From Lysobacteraceae bacterium (lineage in GTDB: Bacteria; Pseudomonadota; Gammaproteobacteria; DSM-19610): a stretch of DNA of 8,803 bases. Positions within the stretch are counted from its first letter, which is position 1; each line of letters opens with the position of its first letter. A program made the translations under genes and the position numbers. Location of the stretch: contig JAIVHA010000199.1 of assembly GCA_020201295.1 (NCBI GenBank), forward strand, positions 1 to 8,803, read 5' to 3'. The notes beneath the pieces were generated by a model, which did not search any database, had not been told where the DNA came from, and saw nothing but the letters and a program-made list of their open reading frames with translations. Of this stretch, positions 1-6,146 are shown piece after piece.

Positions 1-232
1 CCGGTGAGAGCTGCTGCGCGAACCCCGGCATCTGGGTCGCCGGCCGCCCCTCGGCGATCACCTGCACAGCCTCCGCTTGCTTCAGCCGGCCCAGGTTCCC
101 CGGCAACAGCGCCGGCCCCATGCCACCCAGCCGCTCGGCACCGTGGCATTCGGCACAGTGCTGGGTGTAGAGGCGCTTCACATCGGGCGCTGCAGTGGCT
201 GGCTGAACTGCCAAGAGCACCAGGAAAAGCAT
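1..232 (-). CDS. nirN: NirN N-terminus (periplasmic cytochrome c / d1-type protein), truncated by the window edge
   Basis: NirN is a periplasmic NirS paralogue with an N-terminal cytochrome c domain and a d1-binding propeller; in Pseudomonas it acts on dihydro-heme d1 and passes d1 to NirS. Only the first 77 codons are present. Visible are a short hydrophobic leader (residues 2-15, ending ATAA), a heme c site CAECH (C26, C29, H30), the segment RLGGMGPALLP (35-44) and RPATQMPGF (63-71), where M68 is a likely axial heme ligand. This RLGG...GPALLP pattern is typical of NirN rather than NirS or NirC. The ATG at 232 directly abuts a repeat array and has no convincing ribosome binding site. The leader lacks the usual positively charged n-region, so the true start may lie upstream inside the repeats, where this frame stays open. 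It follows nirJ on the same strand, as expected in a nir cluster. Another cd1-like paralogue is the main alternative. Confidence 0.8.
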   Translation of the reverse strand, partial: MLFLVLLAVQPATAAPDVKRLYTQHCAECHGAERLGGMGPALLPGNLGRLKQAEAVQVIAEGRPATQMPGFAQQLSP

Positions 233-233
233 T

Positions 234-466
234 GAACCGCCAAGGCGCCAAGAACGCCAAGAAAAGATATGAACCGCCAAGGCGCCAAGGACGCCAAGAA
301 AAGCGTTGAACCGCCAAGGCGCCAAGAACGCCAAGAAAATCTCGTAAAAAATAAATCTTGGCGTCCTTGGCGTCTTGGCGGTTGATCCTGGTCTTTCTTG
401 GCGTCCTTGGCGCCTTGGCGGTTGATCCTGGCCTTTCTTGGCGTCCTTGGCGCCTTGGCGGTTCAA
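234..466. repeat. Inverted array of 37-40 bp repeats filling the nirJ-nirN gap
   Basis: Three copies of a unit starting GAACCGCCAAGGCGCCAAG run in one direction (234-270, 271-307, 308-340; period 37 bp). After an AT-rich spacer (about 341-356), three copies run in the opposite direction (357-396, 397-436, 437-464; period 40 bp). Each unit is itself built from about three steps of an 8-9 bp motif of the form CGCCAAGR. The arms are complementary, so the whole region could fold into a long hairpin in DNA or RNA. It begins one base beyond the nirN start codon and ends 12 bases short of the nirJ stop codon, filling the gap almost completely. It may stop or slow transcription after nirJ or stabilise its mRNA; that role is inferred. 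Small open frames through it give low-complexity peptides (NRQGAKNAKK type) and are not genes. Confidence 0.9.
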
Positions 467-477
467 AAAAATCCATA

Positions 478-1680
478 TCAGGCCTGCTTGATGCGGATGG
501 TGCGCTTGTAGGGGGTGACCTGCAGGCGTTCGTGGTCGCCGCTGGCACCGATCTCCTCGTCATCCAGGTAGCAGGCGGGGTCTTCCGCCCAGGGATCGCC
601 GGTGAGTGACCAGGCGCGTACCCGGGTGTTGCCGCCGCAGATATCCAGGTAGTTGCACTCCCCGCAACGGCCCTTCACGGGACGCGGCTGCTGCTTGAAA
701 CCGGCCATGAGCGGGTCGGAGGTATCGGGCCAGATGGCCGAGAACGGCCGCTCGCGTACATTGCCCAGGTGGTAGTCCCACCAGAAGGTGTCGGGATGCA
801 CATTGCCGAGGTTGTCGATGTTGGCGATCCACAGGCCCGAGGCGTTGCCGCCCCACTGGGCCAGACGCGCGCGCATGGCCTCGGCCTGCTCCGGGAAGTG
901 CTTGCGCACCCAGAACAGCAGGTAAACCCCGTCGGCATCGTTGTTGCCGGTGACGAACTCGCGCGGATTGCCCGCCTGGATGCCGGCCCAGCAGCGCTCG
1001 AACAACATATCCATGGTCTGGCGGGTCAGCTGGTGCACCACGTCGTCCTTGCGGTTGCGGTTGCCGCGCCCGGCATAGTTGAGATGGGACAGGTAGAACT
1101 TGTCGATGTCCATCTCCTCCATGAGATCCAGGATGGCGGGCAGTTCCGTGGCATTGTCCTGGGTCAGGGTGAAGCGCAGGCCCACCTTGATGCCATGCTG
1201 CTGGCACAGGCGGATGCCGTGCATGGAGGCATCGAAGGCACCCTTCAGGCGACGAAACTTGTCATGGGTGTCGCGCAGGCCGTCGATGCTGATCCCCACA
1301 TAGTCATAGCCCACCGCGGCGATTTGCTCGATATTGTGCTCGTCGATCAGGGTCCCGTTGGTGGACAGGCCGACATAGAAACCCATGGCCTTGGCGCGCT
1401 TCGAAATGTCGTAGATGTCCGGGCGCAGCAGCGGCTCGCCGCCGGACAGGATCAGCACCGGCACCCCGAAGGCCTTGAGGTCGTCCATGACGGCATAGAC
1501 CTCGTCGGTGTTCAGCTCGCCGGGGAAATCATGGTCGGCGGAAATGGAATAACAGTGCTTGCAGGTAAGATTACAGCGCCGGATCAGGTTCCAGATCACC
1601 ACCGGGCCGGGCGGCGTGCGCTTGGGGCCGAGCGGCTTGTTCTCCGCCAGGGCCTGCAGGTATTGGGTAATGCGGAACAT
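478..1680 (-). CDS. nirJ: NirJ, radical SAM heme d1 biosynthesis enzyme
   Basis: NirJ is a cytoplasmic radical SAM protein that removes the propionate chains at C3 and C8 of 12,18-didecarboxysiroheme on the way to heme d1. The 400-residue product carries the SAM-cluster motif C36-x3-C40-x2-C43 (RRCNLTCKHCY) and the SAM-binding SGGEP at 79-83. A C-terminal SPASM-like cysteine set, C339-x2-C342-x5-C348-x21-C370, should hold a second iron-sulfur cluster. The length is close to the roughly 390 residues of Pseudomonas NirJ. The start is supported by GGGAG 8 bases upstream of the ATG. Unlike the upstream nir genes it does not overlap its neighbour: 242 bp holding nested palindromes separate it from nirH, and an inverted repeat array separates it from nirN. 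No FNR-type box is visible just upstream, so it probably depends on read-through from the nirE promoter. A related heme-modifying radical SAM protein (AhbC/AhbD-like) is less likely given the context. Confidence 0.95.
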   Translation of the reverse strand: MFRITQYLQALAENKPLGPKRTPPGPVVIWNLIRRCNLTCKHCYSISADHDFPGELNTDEVYAVMDDLKAFGVPVLILSGGEPLLRPDIYDISKRAKAMGFYVGLSTNGTLIDEHNIEQIAAVGYDYVGISIDGLRDTHDKFRRLKGAFDASMHGIRLCQQHGIKVGLRFTLTQDNATELPAILDLMEEMDIDKFYLSHLNYAGRGNRNRKDDVVHQLTRQTMDMLFERCWAGIQAGNPREFVTGNNDADGVYLLFWVRKHFPEQAEAMRARLAQWGGNASGLWIANIDNLGNVHPDTFWWDYHLGNVRERPFSAIWPDTSDPLMAGFKQQPRPVKGRCGECNYLDICGGNTRVRAWSLTGDPWAEDPACYLDDEEIGASGDHERLQVTPYKRTIRIKQA

Positions 1681-1717
1681 ATTATTTACTCCCGTAGCGG
1701 GTATTCATGCCTGGTTC

Positions 1718-1905
1718 ATTCACCGCAAAGGCGCAAAGAGCGCGGAGAAAACCTGGGCTCTTGTAGGAGCGGCCTCTGGCCGCGAACGGCTTGGGTGCCG
1801 CGACTGTTCGCGGCCAGAGGCCGCTCCTACCCATGTCTACCGGTCAGGTAATGCTCAATACACATTTATGACTTTCTCCGTGACCTTTGCGCCTTTGCGC
1901 TGAAT
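1718..1905. repeat. 188-bp nested palindromic element between nirH and nirJ
   Basis: The two ends form a 33-bp inverted repeat, 1718-1750 against 1873-1905, matching at 29 of 33 positions by eye. The core reads CCGCAAAGGCGCAAAG and is built of CGCAAAGR steps, clearly similar in design to the CGCCAAGR steps of the array at 234-466. A REP-like inverted pair lies inside. No open reading frame of its own and no clear target-site duplication are visible. The layout resembles a small non-autonomous palindromic element (MITE- or BIME-like). The transcript from nirH into nirJ must cross it, so it could act as a partial terminator or an mRNA stability element; this is inference. Confidence 0.85.
1763..1830. 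repeat. REP-like pair: perfect 25-bp inverted repeat
   Basis: The 25-bp sequence at 1763-1787 (GTAGGAGCGG...CCGCGAAC) is the exact reverse complement of 1806-1830, with an 18-bp spacer between. Each arm also holds its own small palindrome, GCGGCC...GGCCGC. The GTAGGAGCGG...CCGCGA pattern is that of the REP elements common in Pseudomonas and relatives, which are mobilised in trans by REP-associated tyrosine transposases (RAYTs). No such transposase is encoded in this window. As RNA the pair would form a very stable stem-loop between nirH and nirJ. Confidence 0.85.
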
Positions 1906-1922
1906 AAACAGACTTTCCAGTT

Positions 1923-2465
1923 TTATACCGTTCCGGCCCCGCCACCACCTTGATCTTTATCAAACCGCAAGCCGGTCTTCTTCAGGATACGGGTGCTGAA
2001 CAGCACGTCCTGGGCGCGGCAGTCGGGACCGAGACAAGCGCGGATGGCCTCGATCTGGCCGGCCACCTCGGCACGGTCGTGACCGTGCACCATGGCGAAC
2101 AGATTGTAGGGCCACAGGGGCAGATGGCGCGGTCGCCGGTAGCAATGGCTGACGAAGGGCAGTGCGCCCACCCGGGCGCCCAGCTCCGATACCTTCCCGT
2201 CTGGCACATCCCACACCGTCATGCCATTGGCGCGATAACCCAGCCGGTAGTGATTCGGAACGACCCCGATGCGCCGTATCACGCCCCGTGCCAACAGCAG
2301 CCGCAGGCGCTGCATCAGCGCATCGGCGCCGATGCCCACGGTCTCCGCCATGGCGTGGTAGGGGCGCTCCACCAGCGGCAGGCCCGCCTGGCAGGCGATC
2401 AGGATGCGCCGGTCCACGGCATCGAGGGCCGACGGCGGATCGCCGCTGTCCAGCACGGCGTTCAT
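1923..2465 (-). CDS. nirH: NirH, siroheme decarboxylase subunit (Lrp/AsnC-like fold)
   Basis: NirH belongs to the NirDLGH (AhbA/AhbB-like) siroheme decarboxylase that makes 12,18-didecarboxysiroheme in the cytoplasm. The fold derives from Lrp/AsnC regulators but the role is enzymatic. In this 180-residue protein a winged-helix-like part covers about 17-70 (ERPYHAMAETVGI, GVIRRIGVV). It is followed by GMTVWDVPD (81-89), CYRRPR (108-113), WPYNLFAMVHGHDR (118-131) and VLFS (154-157). These are the hallmarks of the longer NirL/NirH type, shared with the nirL product here. The length matches NirH, which is about 170 residues in Pseudomonas. The ATG overlaps the nirG stop as ATGA (4 bp), so translation is probably coupled. 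It is the last gene of the tight block: the nested palindromic element follows 17 bp after its stop. Assignment as H rather than L rests on gene order and length. Confidence 0.9.
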   Translation of the reverse strand: MNAVLDSGDPPSALDAVDRRILIACQAGLPLVERPYHAMAETVGIGADALMQRLRLLLARGVIRRIGVVPNHYRLGYRANGMTVWDVPDGKVSELGARVGALPFVSHCYRRPRHLPLWPYNLFAMVHGHDRAEVAGQIEAIRACLGPDCRAQDVLFSTRILKKTGLRFDKDQGGGGAGTV

Positions 2466-2908
2466 ACCGCCAGTCTCAGGTTGAGGAAATATTCCTCTTC
2501 CTTGGGAAAATTGTAGACCGGATAACCGGTACAGGACTCGATGGCGGCGATCACCGCGCCGACCTGTTCCGGCCGCTCGGTGGCCAATACGAACCAGAGG
2601 TTCAACACATGGTCGCGCTCGTAATTGTGGGCTACCTCGGGGAAGGCGTTCACCTGTTCGATCACCCGCTCCAGGTCCGCGGCCGGCACCTGCATGGCCG
2701 CCAGGGTGAGGCCGCCTCCCAGCTGCTCGGCATGGATCAGCGGGCCGAAGCGCGACAGCACCCCGTCCTCCAGCAGACGTCCGAGGCGTTCGATGAGCAC
2801 TGCCTCGGTGAGACCGAGCTTCTCCGCCGCGGCGGCATAGGGGCGCTCACAGACGGGAAAGCCCTCCTGCAGTTCGTTGATAATGATGCGATCGACCTCA
2901 TCCATCAT
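2462..2908 (-). CDS. nirG: NirG, siroheme decarboxylase subunit (Lrp/AsnC-like fold)
   Basis: This is one of the short subunits of the NirDLGH siroheme decarboxylase. Counting from the ATG at 2908 it has 148 residues, close to the 147 of Pseudomonas NirG. It has the helix-turn-helix-like segment at about 22-55 (RPYAAAAEKLGL, EDGVLSRFGP), then AHNYERDH (93-100) and NLWFV (about 103-107), the signature shared with NirD. I chose 2908 because it gives an ATGA overlap (4 bp) with the nirL stop, the same arrangement as the nirG/nirH junction. A GTG at 2914 (150 residues) and the next ATG at 2905 are also possible. The ribosome binding site is weak, consistent with coupling to nirL. It is paralogous to the nirD product, and G versus D is assigned by position in the D-L-G-H order. 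Confidence 0.9.
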   Translation of the reverse strand: MMDEVDRIIINELQEGFPVCERPYAAAAEKLGLTEAVLIERLGRLLEDGVLSRFGPLIHAEQLGGGLTLAAMQVPAADLERVIEQVNAFPEVAHNYERDHVLNLWFVLATERPEQVGAVIAAIESCTGYPVYNFPKEEEYFLNLRLAV

Positions 2909-3429
2909 GGGCACCCACGGCGGTAATTGGCGCCACGTTGCTTGAAACAGCGACGGCTGAACAGGACCTGGTGACGCACCTCGCCCACCCCGCAGGCCTC
3001 GGTCAATTCGACGACCTTGTCCAAGACCGCATCACGGTCCTTGCCATGGATCATGCAGAACAGGTTATAGGGCCAGCGTGCGCCGCGCCGCGGCCGCTGG
3101 TAACAGAGGGTAACGAACGGAAAGCGCGCGAAGCACTGCCCCAGGGCATCCACCCGCGTATCGGGGACGTCCCACACCACCATGGCGTTGGCGTCGTAGC
3201 CCAGCGAACGGTGGCGCACCACCACGCCCATGCGCTTGATGACGCCCTCCCCGCACAGGCGCTCGATGCGCGCGATCACCTCGGCCTCCGCCATGCCCAG
3301 GCGACCGGCGATATCCGCGAAGGGCCGCGGCACCAGCGGCAGTCCCTCCTGGATCTGCTCCAGCAGGCGGCGGTCATGGGCATCGATGCCCGTGCTATCC
3401 ACCCGGCGCTGGCGCACATTCAGTTCCAT
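2905..3429 (-). CDS. nirL: NirL, siroheme decarboxylase subunit (Lrp/AsnC-like fold)
   Basis: This is a long-type subunit of the NirDLGH siroheme decarboxylase, 174 residues against about 173 for Pseudomonas NirL. The winged-helix-like N-terminal part spans about 17-70 (RPFADIAGRLGMAEAEV, EGVIKRMGVV). Next come NAMVVWDVPD (81-90), CYQRPR (109-114), RWPYNLFCMIHGKDR (118-132) and VLFSRR (155-160). These blocks match the nirH product here position for position, so the two are clear paralogues. The tail is rich in Arg and Cys (RRCFKQRGANYRRGC). The ATG lies within the end of nirD, with a 10-bp overlap and only a weak ribosome binding site, and the stop overlaps the nirG start. In many bacteria NirD and NirL are fused; here they are separate reading frames. 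Although the fold is that of a transcription regulator, the location makes an enzyme role far more likely. Confidence 0.92.
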   Translation of the reverse strand: MELNVRQRRVDSTGIDAHDRRLLEQIQEGLPLVPRPFADIAGRLGMAEAEVIARIERLCGEGVIKRMGVVVRHRSLGYDANAMVVWDVPDTRVDALGQCFARFPFVTLCYQRPRRGARWPYNLFCMIHGKDRDAVLDKVVELTEACGVGEVRHQVLFSRRCFKQRGANYRRGCP

Positions 3430-3884
3430 TGCAGCTCGAACCCCAGGTCGATGTGATAGTCCTGGAGCATGGGCAGCACCAGGGCGTCCAGGCCGGTGGC
3501 CCGCTCCAGCTCGGTGATCACCTGGGCCAGCTCCGCCTCGCCGGGCGCGGTAGCCACGAACCAGAGATTGAAGCGGTGCTCGCGCTCGTAATTGTGGTTC
3601 ACGGCCGGATGCGCGCTCACCAGGCGCGCCACGGCCTCGAGGCGCGGCTCCGGCACCGCCATGGCCGCCAGGGTGCTGGCGCCGACGCGATTGATGGCCA
3701 GCACCGGGCCCACGCGGCTGATCACCCCCTCCTCGCGCAGGCTGGCCAGCGCCTCCAGCACTTCGGCCTCGGACACGCCCAGCCGCGCTGCCATGTCGGC
3801 ATAGGGCGTGGGAGACAAGGGCATGTCCTGCTGAAAGTCATTGAGCAGGCGACGTTCGAAGGCATTCAGGTTCGTGGTCGGCAT
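3420..3884 (-). CDS. nirD: NirD, siroheme decarboxylase subunit (Lrp/AsnC-like fold)
   Basis: This 154-residue short-type subunit of the siroheme decarboxylase compares with about 150 residues in Pseudomonas NirD. A helix-turn-helix-like region covers about 25-60 (PYADMAARLGVSEAEV, EEGVISRVGP). It is followed by NHNYEREH (96-103) and NLWFV (106-110), blocks also present in the nirG product. The ATG at 3884 lies 9 bp after the nirF stop. The sequence AGGA, which overlaps that stop codon, sits about 9 bases before the ATG and serves as ribosome binding site. The end overlaps nirL by 10 bp. It should not be confused with the unrelated NirD small subunit of assimilatory NADH-nitrite reductase, which carries the same symbol in enterobacteria: that is a Rieske-type protein, and no such motif is present here. 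Confidence 0.92.
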   Translation of the reverse strand: MPTTNLNAFERRLLNDFQQDMPLSPTPYADMAARLGVSEAEVLEALASLREEGVISRVGPVLAINRVGASTLAAMAVPEPRLEAVARLVSAHPAVNHNYEREHRFNLWFVATAPGEAELAQVITELERATGLDALVLPMLQDYHIDLGFELQWN

Positions 3885-3893
3885 GGGGAAATC

Positions 3894-4982
3894 CTATAAA
3901 CCGATGCGATGGGCCCGGTCGGTGAAAAAGATACCGCTGGGGCTCTCCGCCGGCAGTGTCTTCAACAAGCGGAAGCTGTCCGTGTCATAGAGGTTGAGGC
4001 GATTCTCGTCGCGTACCGAGACCCACACATGTTCCCCGCGCGGGGTGAACTCCATGTGCAGCACGGCCTTCCCGGGCGTGAGCGTGGTCACGAGTTCCAG
4101 GTTGTCGACATCGATGACCTGCACGGTGTCATTGCGCGGATGGGCGAAGTTCACCCACACCTGGCGGCCATCGGGCCGCGCCATGACGAACACCGGCTGG
4201 CCGTGAACCGGGATCCGCTTCACCAGTTCCCAGCTGGCGCGATCGATCACCAGCACCTCGTGCTGGCCGACGCCGGGCACGAAGGCATAGTCCTGGGACA
4301 TGGCCCAGCCTTCCAGGTGCGGCATCTTGTAGACCGGCAGGCGCTGCTCGCCCTTGCCGTAATCGGGCAATACGCGGCGCACGCCACGGTCGGGGTGCCA
4401 GAGATCGAGCATGGCCAGGCCGTCCTCGCCGAACAACCCGGCCAGGTAATGGCGGCCGTCGGGAGAGATCAGGGCATCGTAGGGCTGGCGGCCGATGCCG
4501 GTGTACTTGCGCAGTTGCGGATCGCGCGGCTCCGAAAGATCGGCGATCCAGATCTCGCCGGCATCGAACAGGCTGAACACGAAGCGCTGGCCGGGGGCAT
4601 CGGCAAGCCCCACTACCTTGGAGCGCTGCCCGGCCGTGCCATATTCCGCGGGGATATCCGCGAGCAGTTCCAGGGTAACGGCATCGAACACCCGTACACC
4701 ACCGGGTTCATAATTGGAGACGGCGATCAGCCGGCCGTCCTGGGAAACGGCACCGCCGATGCCATAGCGACCGTCACGGGAATACACCACGCTGGCATGG
4801 GACAGATCACCGAGCCCGGGGATGCGGGCCAGCTGGCGCTGTGCCGTGGTATCCACCACCAGCACCGAGCCTGTGGCGCGTTCCACCACCAGGCCGAGAT
4901 CCCCGGTACCGCGCAGGGTGGTGCAGCCGGATACCAGGAGCAGGGACAGGAGAAGGGACAGACTCCAGCCACGGTTAATCAT
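3894..4982 (-). CDS. nirF: NirF, heme d1 biosynthesis beta-propeller lipoprotein
   Basis: NirF is a periplasmic protein related to the d1 domain of NirS. It binds late d1 precursors and is essential for heme d1 formation, although its exact reaction remains debated. From the ATG at 4982 the product has 362 residues and starts with a lipoprotein signal: N3-R4, a Leu-rich core (8-17) and the lipobox VSG-C20, so it should be anchored to a membrane by its lipidated cysteine. The rest shows repeated propeller-like blades with motifs such as SPDGRHYLAG, RPDGRQVWVNF and TPRGEHVWVSVRDEN. An in-frame ATG at 5078 would add 32 residues without signal character inside nirC and is rejected. GAGGGGG upstream gives a good ribosome binding site. 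The gene overlaps the end of nirC by 8 bp and is followed 9 bp later by nirD. Confidence 0.95.
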   Translation of the reverse strand: MINRGWSLSLLLSLLLVSGCTTLRGTGDLGLVVERATGSVLVVDTTAQRQLARIPGLGDLSHASVVYSRDGRYGIGGAVSQDGRLIAVSNYEPGGVRVFDAVTLELLADIPAEYGTAGQRSKVVGLADAPGQRFVFSLFDAGEIWIADLSEPRDPQLRKYTGIGRQPYDALISPDGRHYLAGLFGEDGLAMLDLWHPDRGVRRVLPDYGKGEQRLPVYKMPHLEGWAMSQDYAFVPGVGQHEVLVIDRASWELVKRIPVHGQPVFVMARPDGRQVWVNFAHPRNDTVQVIDVDNLELVTTLTPGKAVLHMEFTPRGEHVWVSVRDENRLNLYDTDSFRLLKTLPAESPSGIFFTDRAHRIGL

Positions 4983-5304
4983 GTTGAACCCCCTCACGCA
5001 GCTGCTCCACCAGCCAGACCACCTCTTCGTGGGTAAGCAAGGGTTGCCAGGGCGGCATGGCCGTGCCCGGACGCCCAAGCAGGATGGTGTTGATCAGCAA
5101 TTCATCGGGCTTGCCTTCCAGATCGGCGGGGCGCAGGGCCGGGCCCAGGCCGCCCTTGAGGGTCATGCCGTGGCAGGAGCCACAATCCTGAATGAGCAGG
5201 TGGCGCAATTCGAGCTGGCGCGCCCCGCTGGGCTCGGCCGGGCTGGCCTGCCCCATGGCCAGCAACGGGATCATGGCCAGGCTAGCCCACCTGCTGCGCG
5301 TCAT
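4975..5304 (-). CDS. nirC: NirC, small periplasmic c-type cytochrome (cytochrome c55x)
   Basis: This 109-residue protein has a Sec-type signal peptide (about residues 1-23, with cleavage near SPA-E). It has one heme c attachment site, CGSCH (C41, C44, H45), and a likely axial methionine at M83 in GTAMPPW. That is the layout of a single-domain class I cytochrome c. NirC proteins of nir clusters are thought to donate or accept electrons for NirS or for d1 maturation in the periplasm. The name is by context: this NirC is unrelated to the nitrite channel that bears the same symbol in enterobacteria. The ATG is preceded by a strong GGAGG, which lies inside the end of nirE; the two genes overlap by 23 bp. 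Its own end overlaps nirF by 8 bp. No nirM-type cytochrome c551 gene is visible, so NirC could also serve NirS turnover. Confidence 0.9.
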   Translation of the reverse strand: MTRSRWASLAMIPLLAMGQASPAEPSGARQLELRHLLIQDCGSCHGMTLKGGLGPALRPADLEGKPDELLINTILLGRPGTAMPPWQPLLTHEEVVWLVEQLREGVQHD

Positions 5305-6079
5305 GGACCCGTTCCTCCGCGGCGTCCGCCGGCACGAACCAGTTCAGCTCATGGGCAAAATCCACTACCTTGCCGATGATGATCAGGGCCGGCGCCTGCA
5401 CGTCATGGTTTTCCTGGTCCCGCAGAAGCCCCGCCAGGGTCGTGAGGATACGGCGTTGCCGCGGCGTGGTCCCGTTCTCCACGAAGGCGGCCGGGGTATC
5501 CGGCGCCATGCCGGCATCGAGCAGGCCCTGGCGAATCTGCGCCAGGTTGGCGAGGCCCATGTAGATCACCAGGGTGGTCTGGGGATCCGCCATCCCCTGC
5601 CAGTCCAGCTCCAGGGGTTGGTCGGCACGGCAGTGGCCGGTAACGAAGCGCACACTGCGCGCCAGGCCCCGGTGACTCAAGGGGATACCCGCGTAGGCGC
5701 TGCAGGCGGCGGCGGAGGTGATGCCGGGTACCACTTCGAAGTGGATACCGTGGTGTGCCAGGTAACGCGCTTCTTCGCTGCCGCGCCCGAAAACGAAGGG
5801 ATCCCCGCCCTTGAGCCGTACCACCTGGTGCCCCTTGCGGGCCAGGTTCAGCAGCAACTCGTTGATGACTTCCTGGGGCATGGAATGCCGGCCCGCGGCC
5901 TTGCCCACATAGATGCGGCTGGTGCCGGGCGGGATGAGTTCGAGGATGGCGGGGGAAATCAGGCGATCATAGACCACCACGTCGGCCTGTCGCAGCAGGC
6001 GCTGCGCCTTCACGGTCAGCAGGTCCGGGTCCCCGGGACCTGCCCCTACCAGATACACGCATGCCTGCTTGTGATTCAC
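5282..6079 (-). CDS. nirE: NirE, uroporphyrinogen-III C-methyltransferase (SUMT)
   Basis: The enzyme adds two methyl groups from S-adenosylmethionine to uroporphyrinogen III, giving precorrin-2, the first step towards siroheme and heme d1. The 265-residue protein has the SUMT signatures in order: VGAGPGDPDLLT (11-22), VVYDRL (35-40), VRLKGGDPFVFGRGSEE (87-103), VPGITSA, GIPLSHRG and FVTGH. There is no CysG-type dehydrogenase/chelatase domain, as expected for NirE or CobA. The start is GTG with AGGGGG a few bases upstream. In Pseudomonas aeruginosa nirE lies near the end of the operon; here it is the first gene of the nirE-C-F-D-L-G-H block, behind its own FNR/DNR-type promoter. It overlaps nirC by 23 bp. 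On sequence alone CobA of the cobalamin pathway could not be excluded, but the context settles it. Confidence 0.95.
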   Translation of the reverse strand: MNHKQACVYLVGAGPGDPDLLTVKAQRLLRQADVVVYDRLISPAILELIPPGTSRIYVGKAAGRHSMPQEVINELLLNLARKGHQVVRLKGGDPFVFGRGSEEARYLAHHGIHFEVVPGITSAAACSAYAGIPLSHRGLARSVRFVTGHCRADQPLELDWQGMADPQTTLVIYMGLANLAQIRQGLLDAGMAPDTPAAFVENGTTPRQRRILTTLAGLLRDQENHDVQAPALIIIGKVVDFAHELNWFVPADAAEERVHDAQQVG

Positions 6080-6146
6080 GCAACCCCCTGCCGGTTCGGT
6101 GTGGAGCCGGAGCGGTCCATTCCTGTCCCGCCCGGATTCGACCCCA

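Noticed and set aside
4..309. Small + strand open frame across nirN and the repeats
   Set aside because: It is antisense to the NirN cytochrome domain, and its tail is repeat-derived low-complexity peptide.
234..466. CRISPR array
   Set aside because: Units are nearly contiguous with linkers of only a few bases, the orientation flips in the middle, and there are no unique 30-40 bp spacers and no cas genes.
769..1851. 360-residue open frame on the + strand opposite nirJ
   Set aside because: It runs antisense through nirJ and into the palindromic element, and its composition is that of a shadow frame.
1718..1905. Insertion sequence
   Set aside because: It has terminal inverted repeats but only 188 bp, no transposase frame and no clear target duplication, so it is at most a non-autonomous element.
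1923..3884. Four Lrp/AsnC-family transcription regulators
   Set aside because: The fold is Lrp/AsnC-like, but the lengths, order and signature blocks match the NirDLGH siroheme decarboxylase in a heme d1 cluster.
3909..5036. 375-residue open frame on the + strand opposite nirF
   Set aside because: It is a shadow of nirF and nirC, with no ribosome binding site or domain. GC-rich codon use leaves antisense frames open.
4983..5078. 32-residue upstream extension of nirF
   Set aside because: It lies within nirC coding sequence and would bury the lipoprotein signal; the ATG at 4982 has a good ribosome binding site and lipobox.
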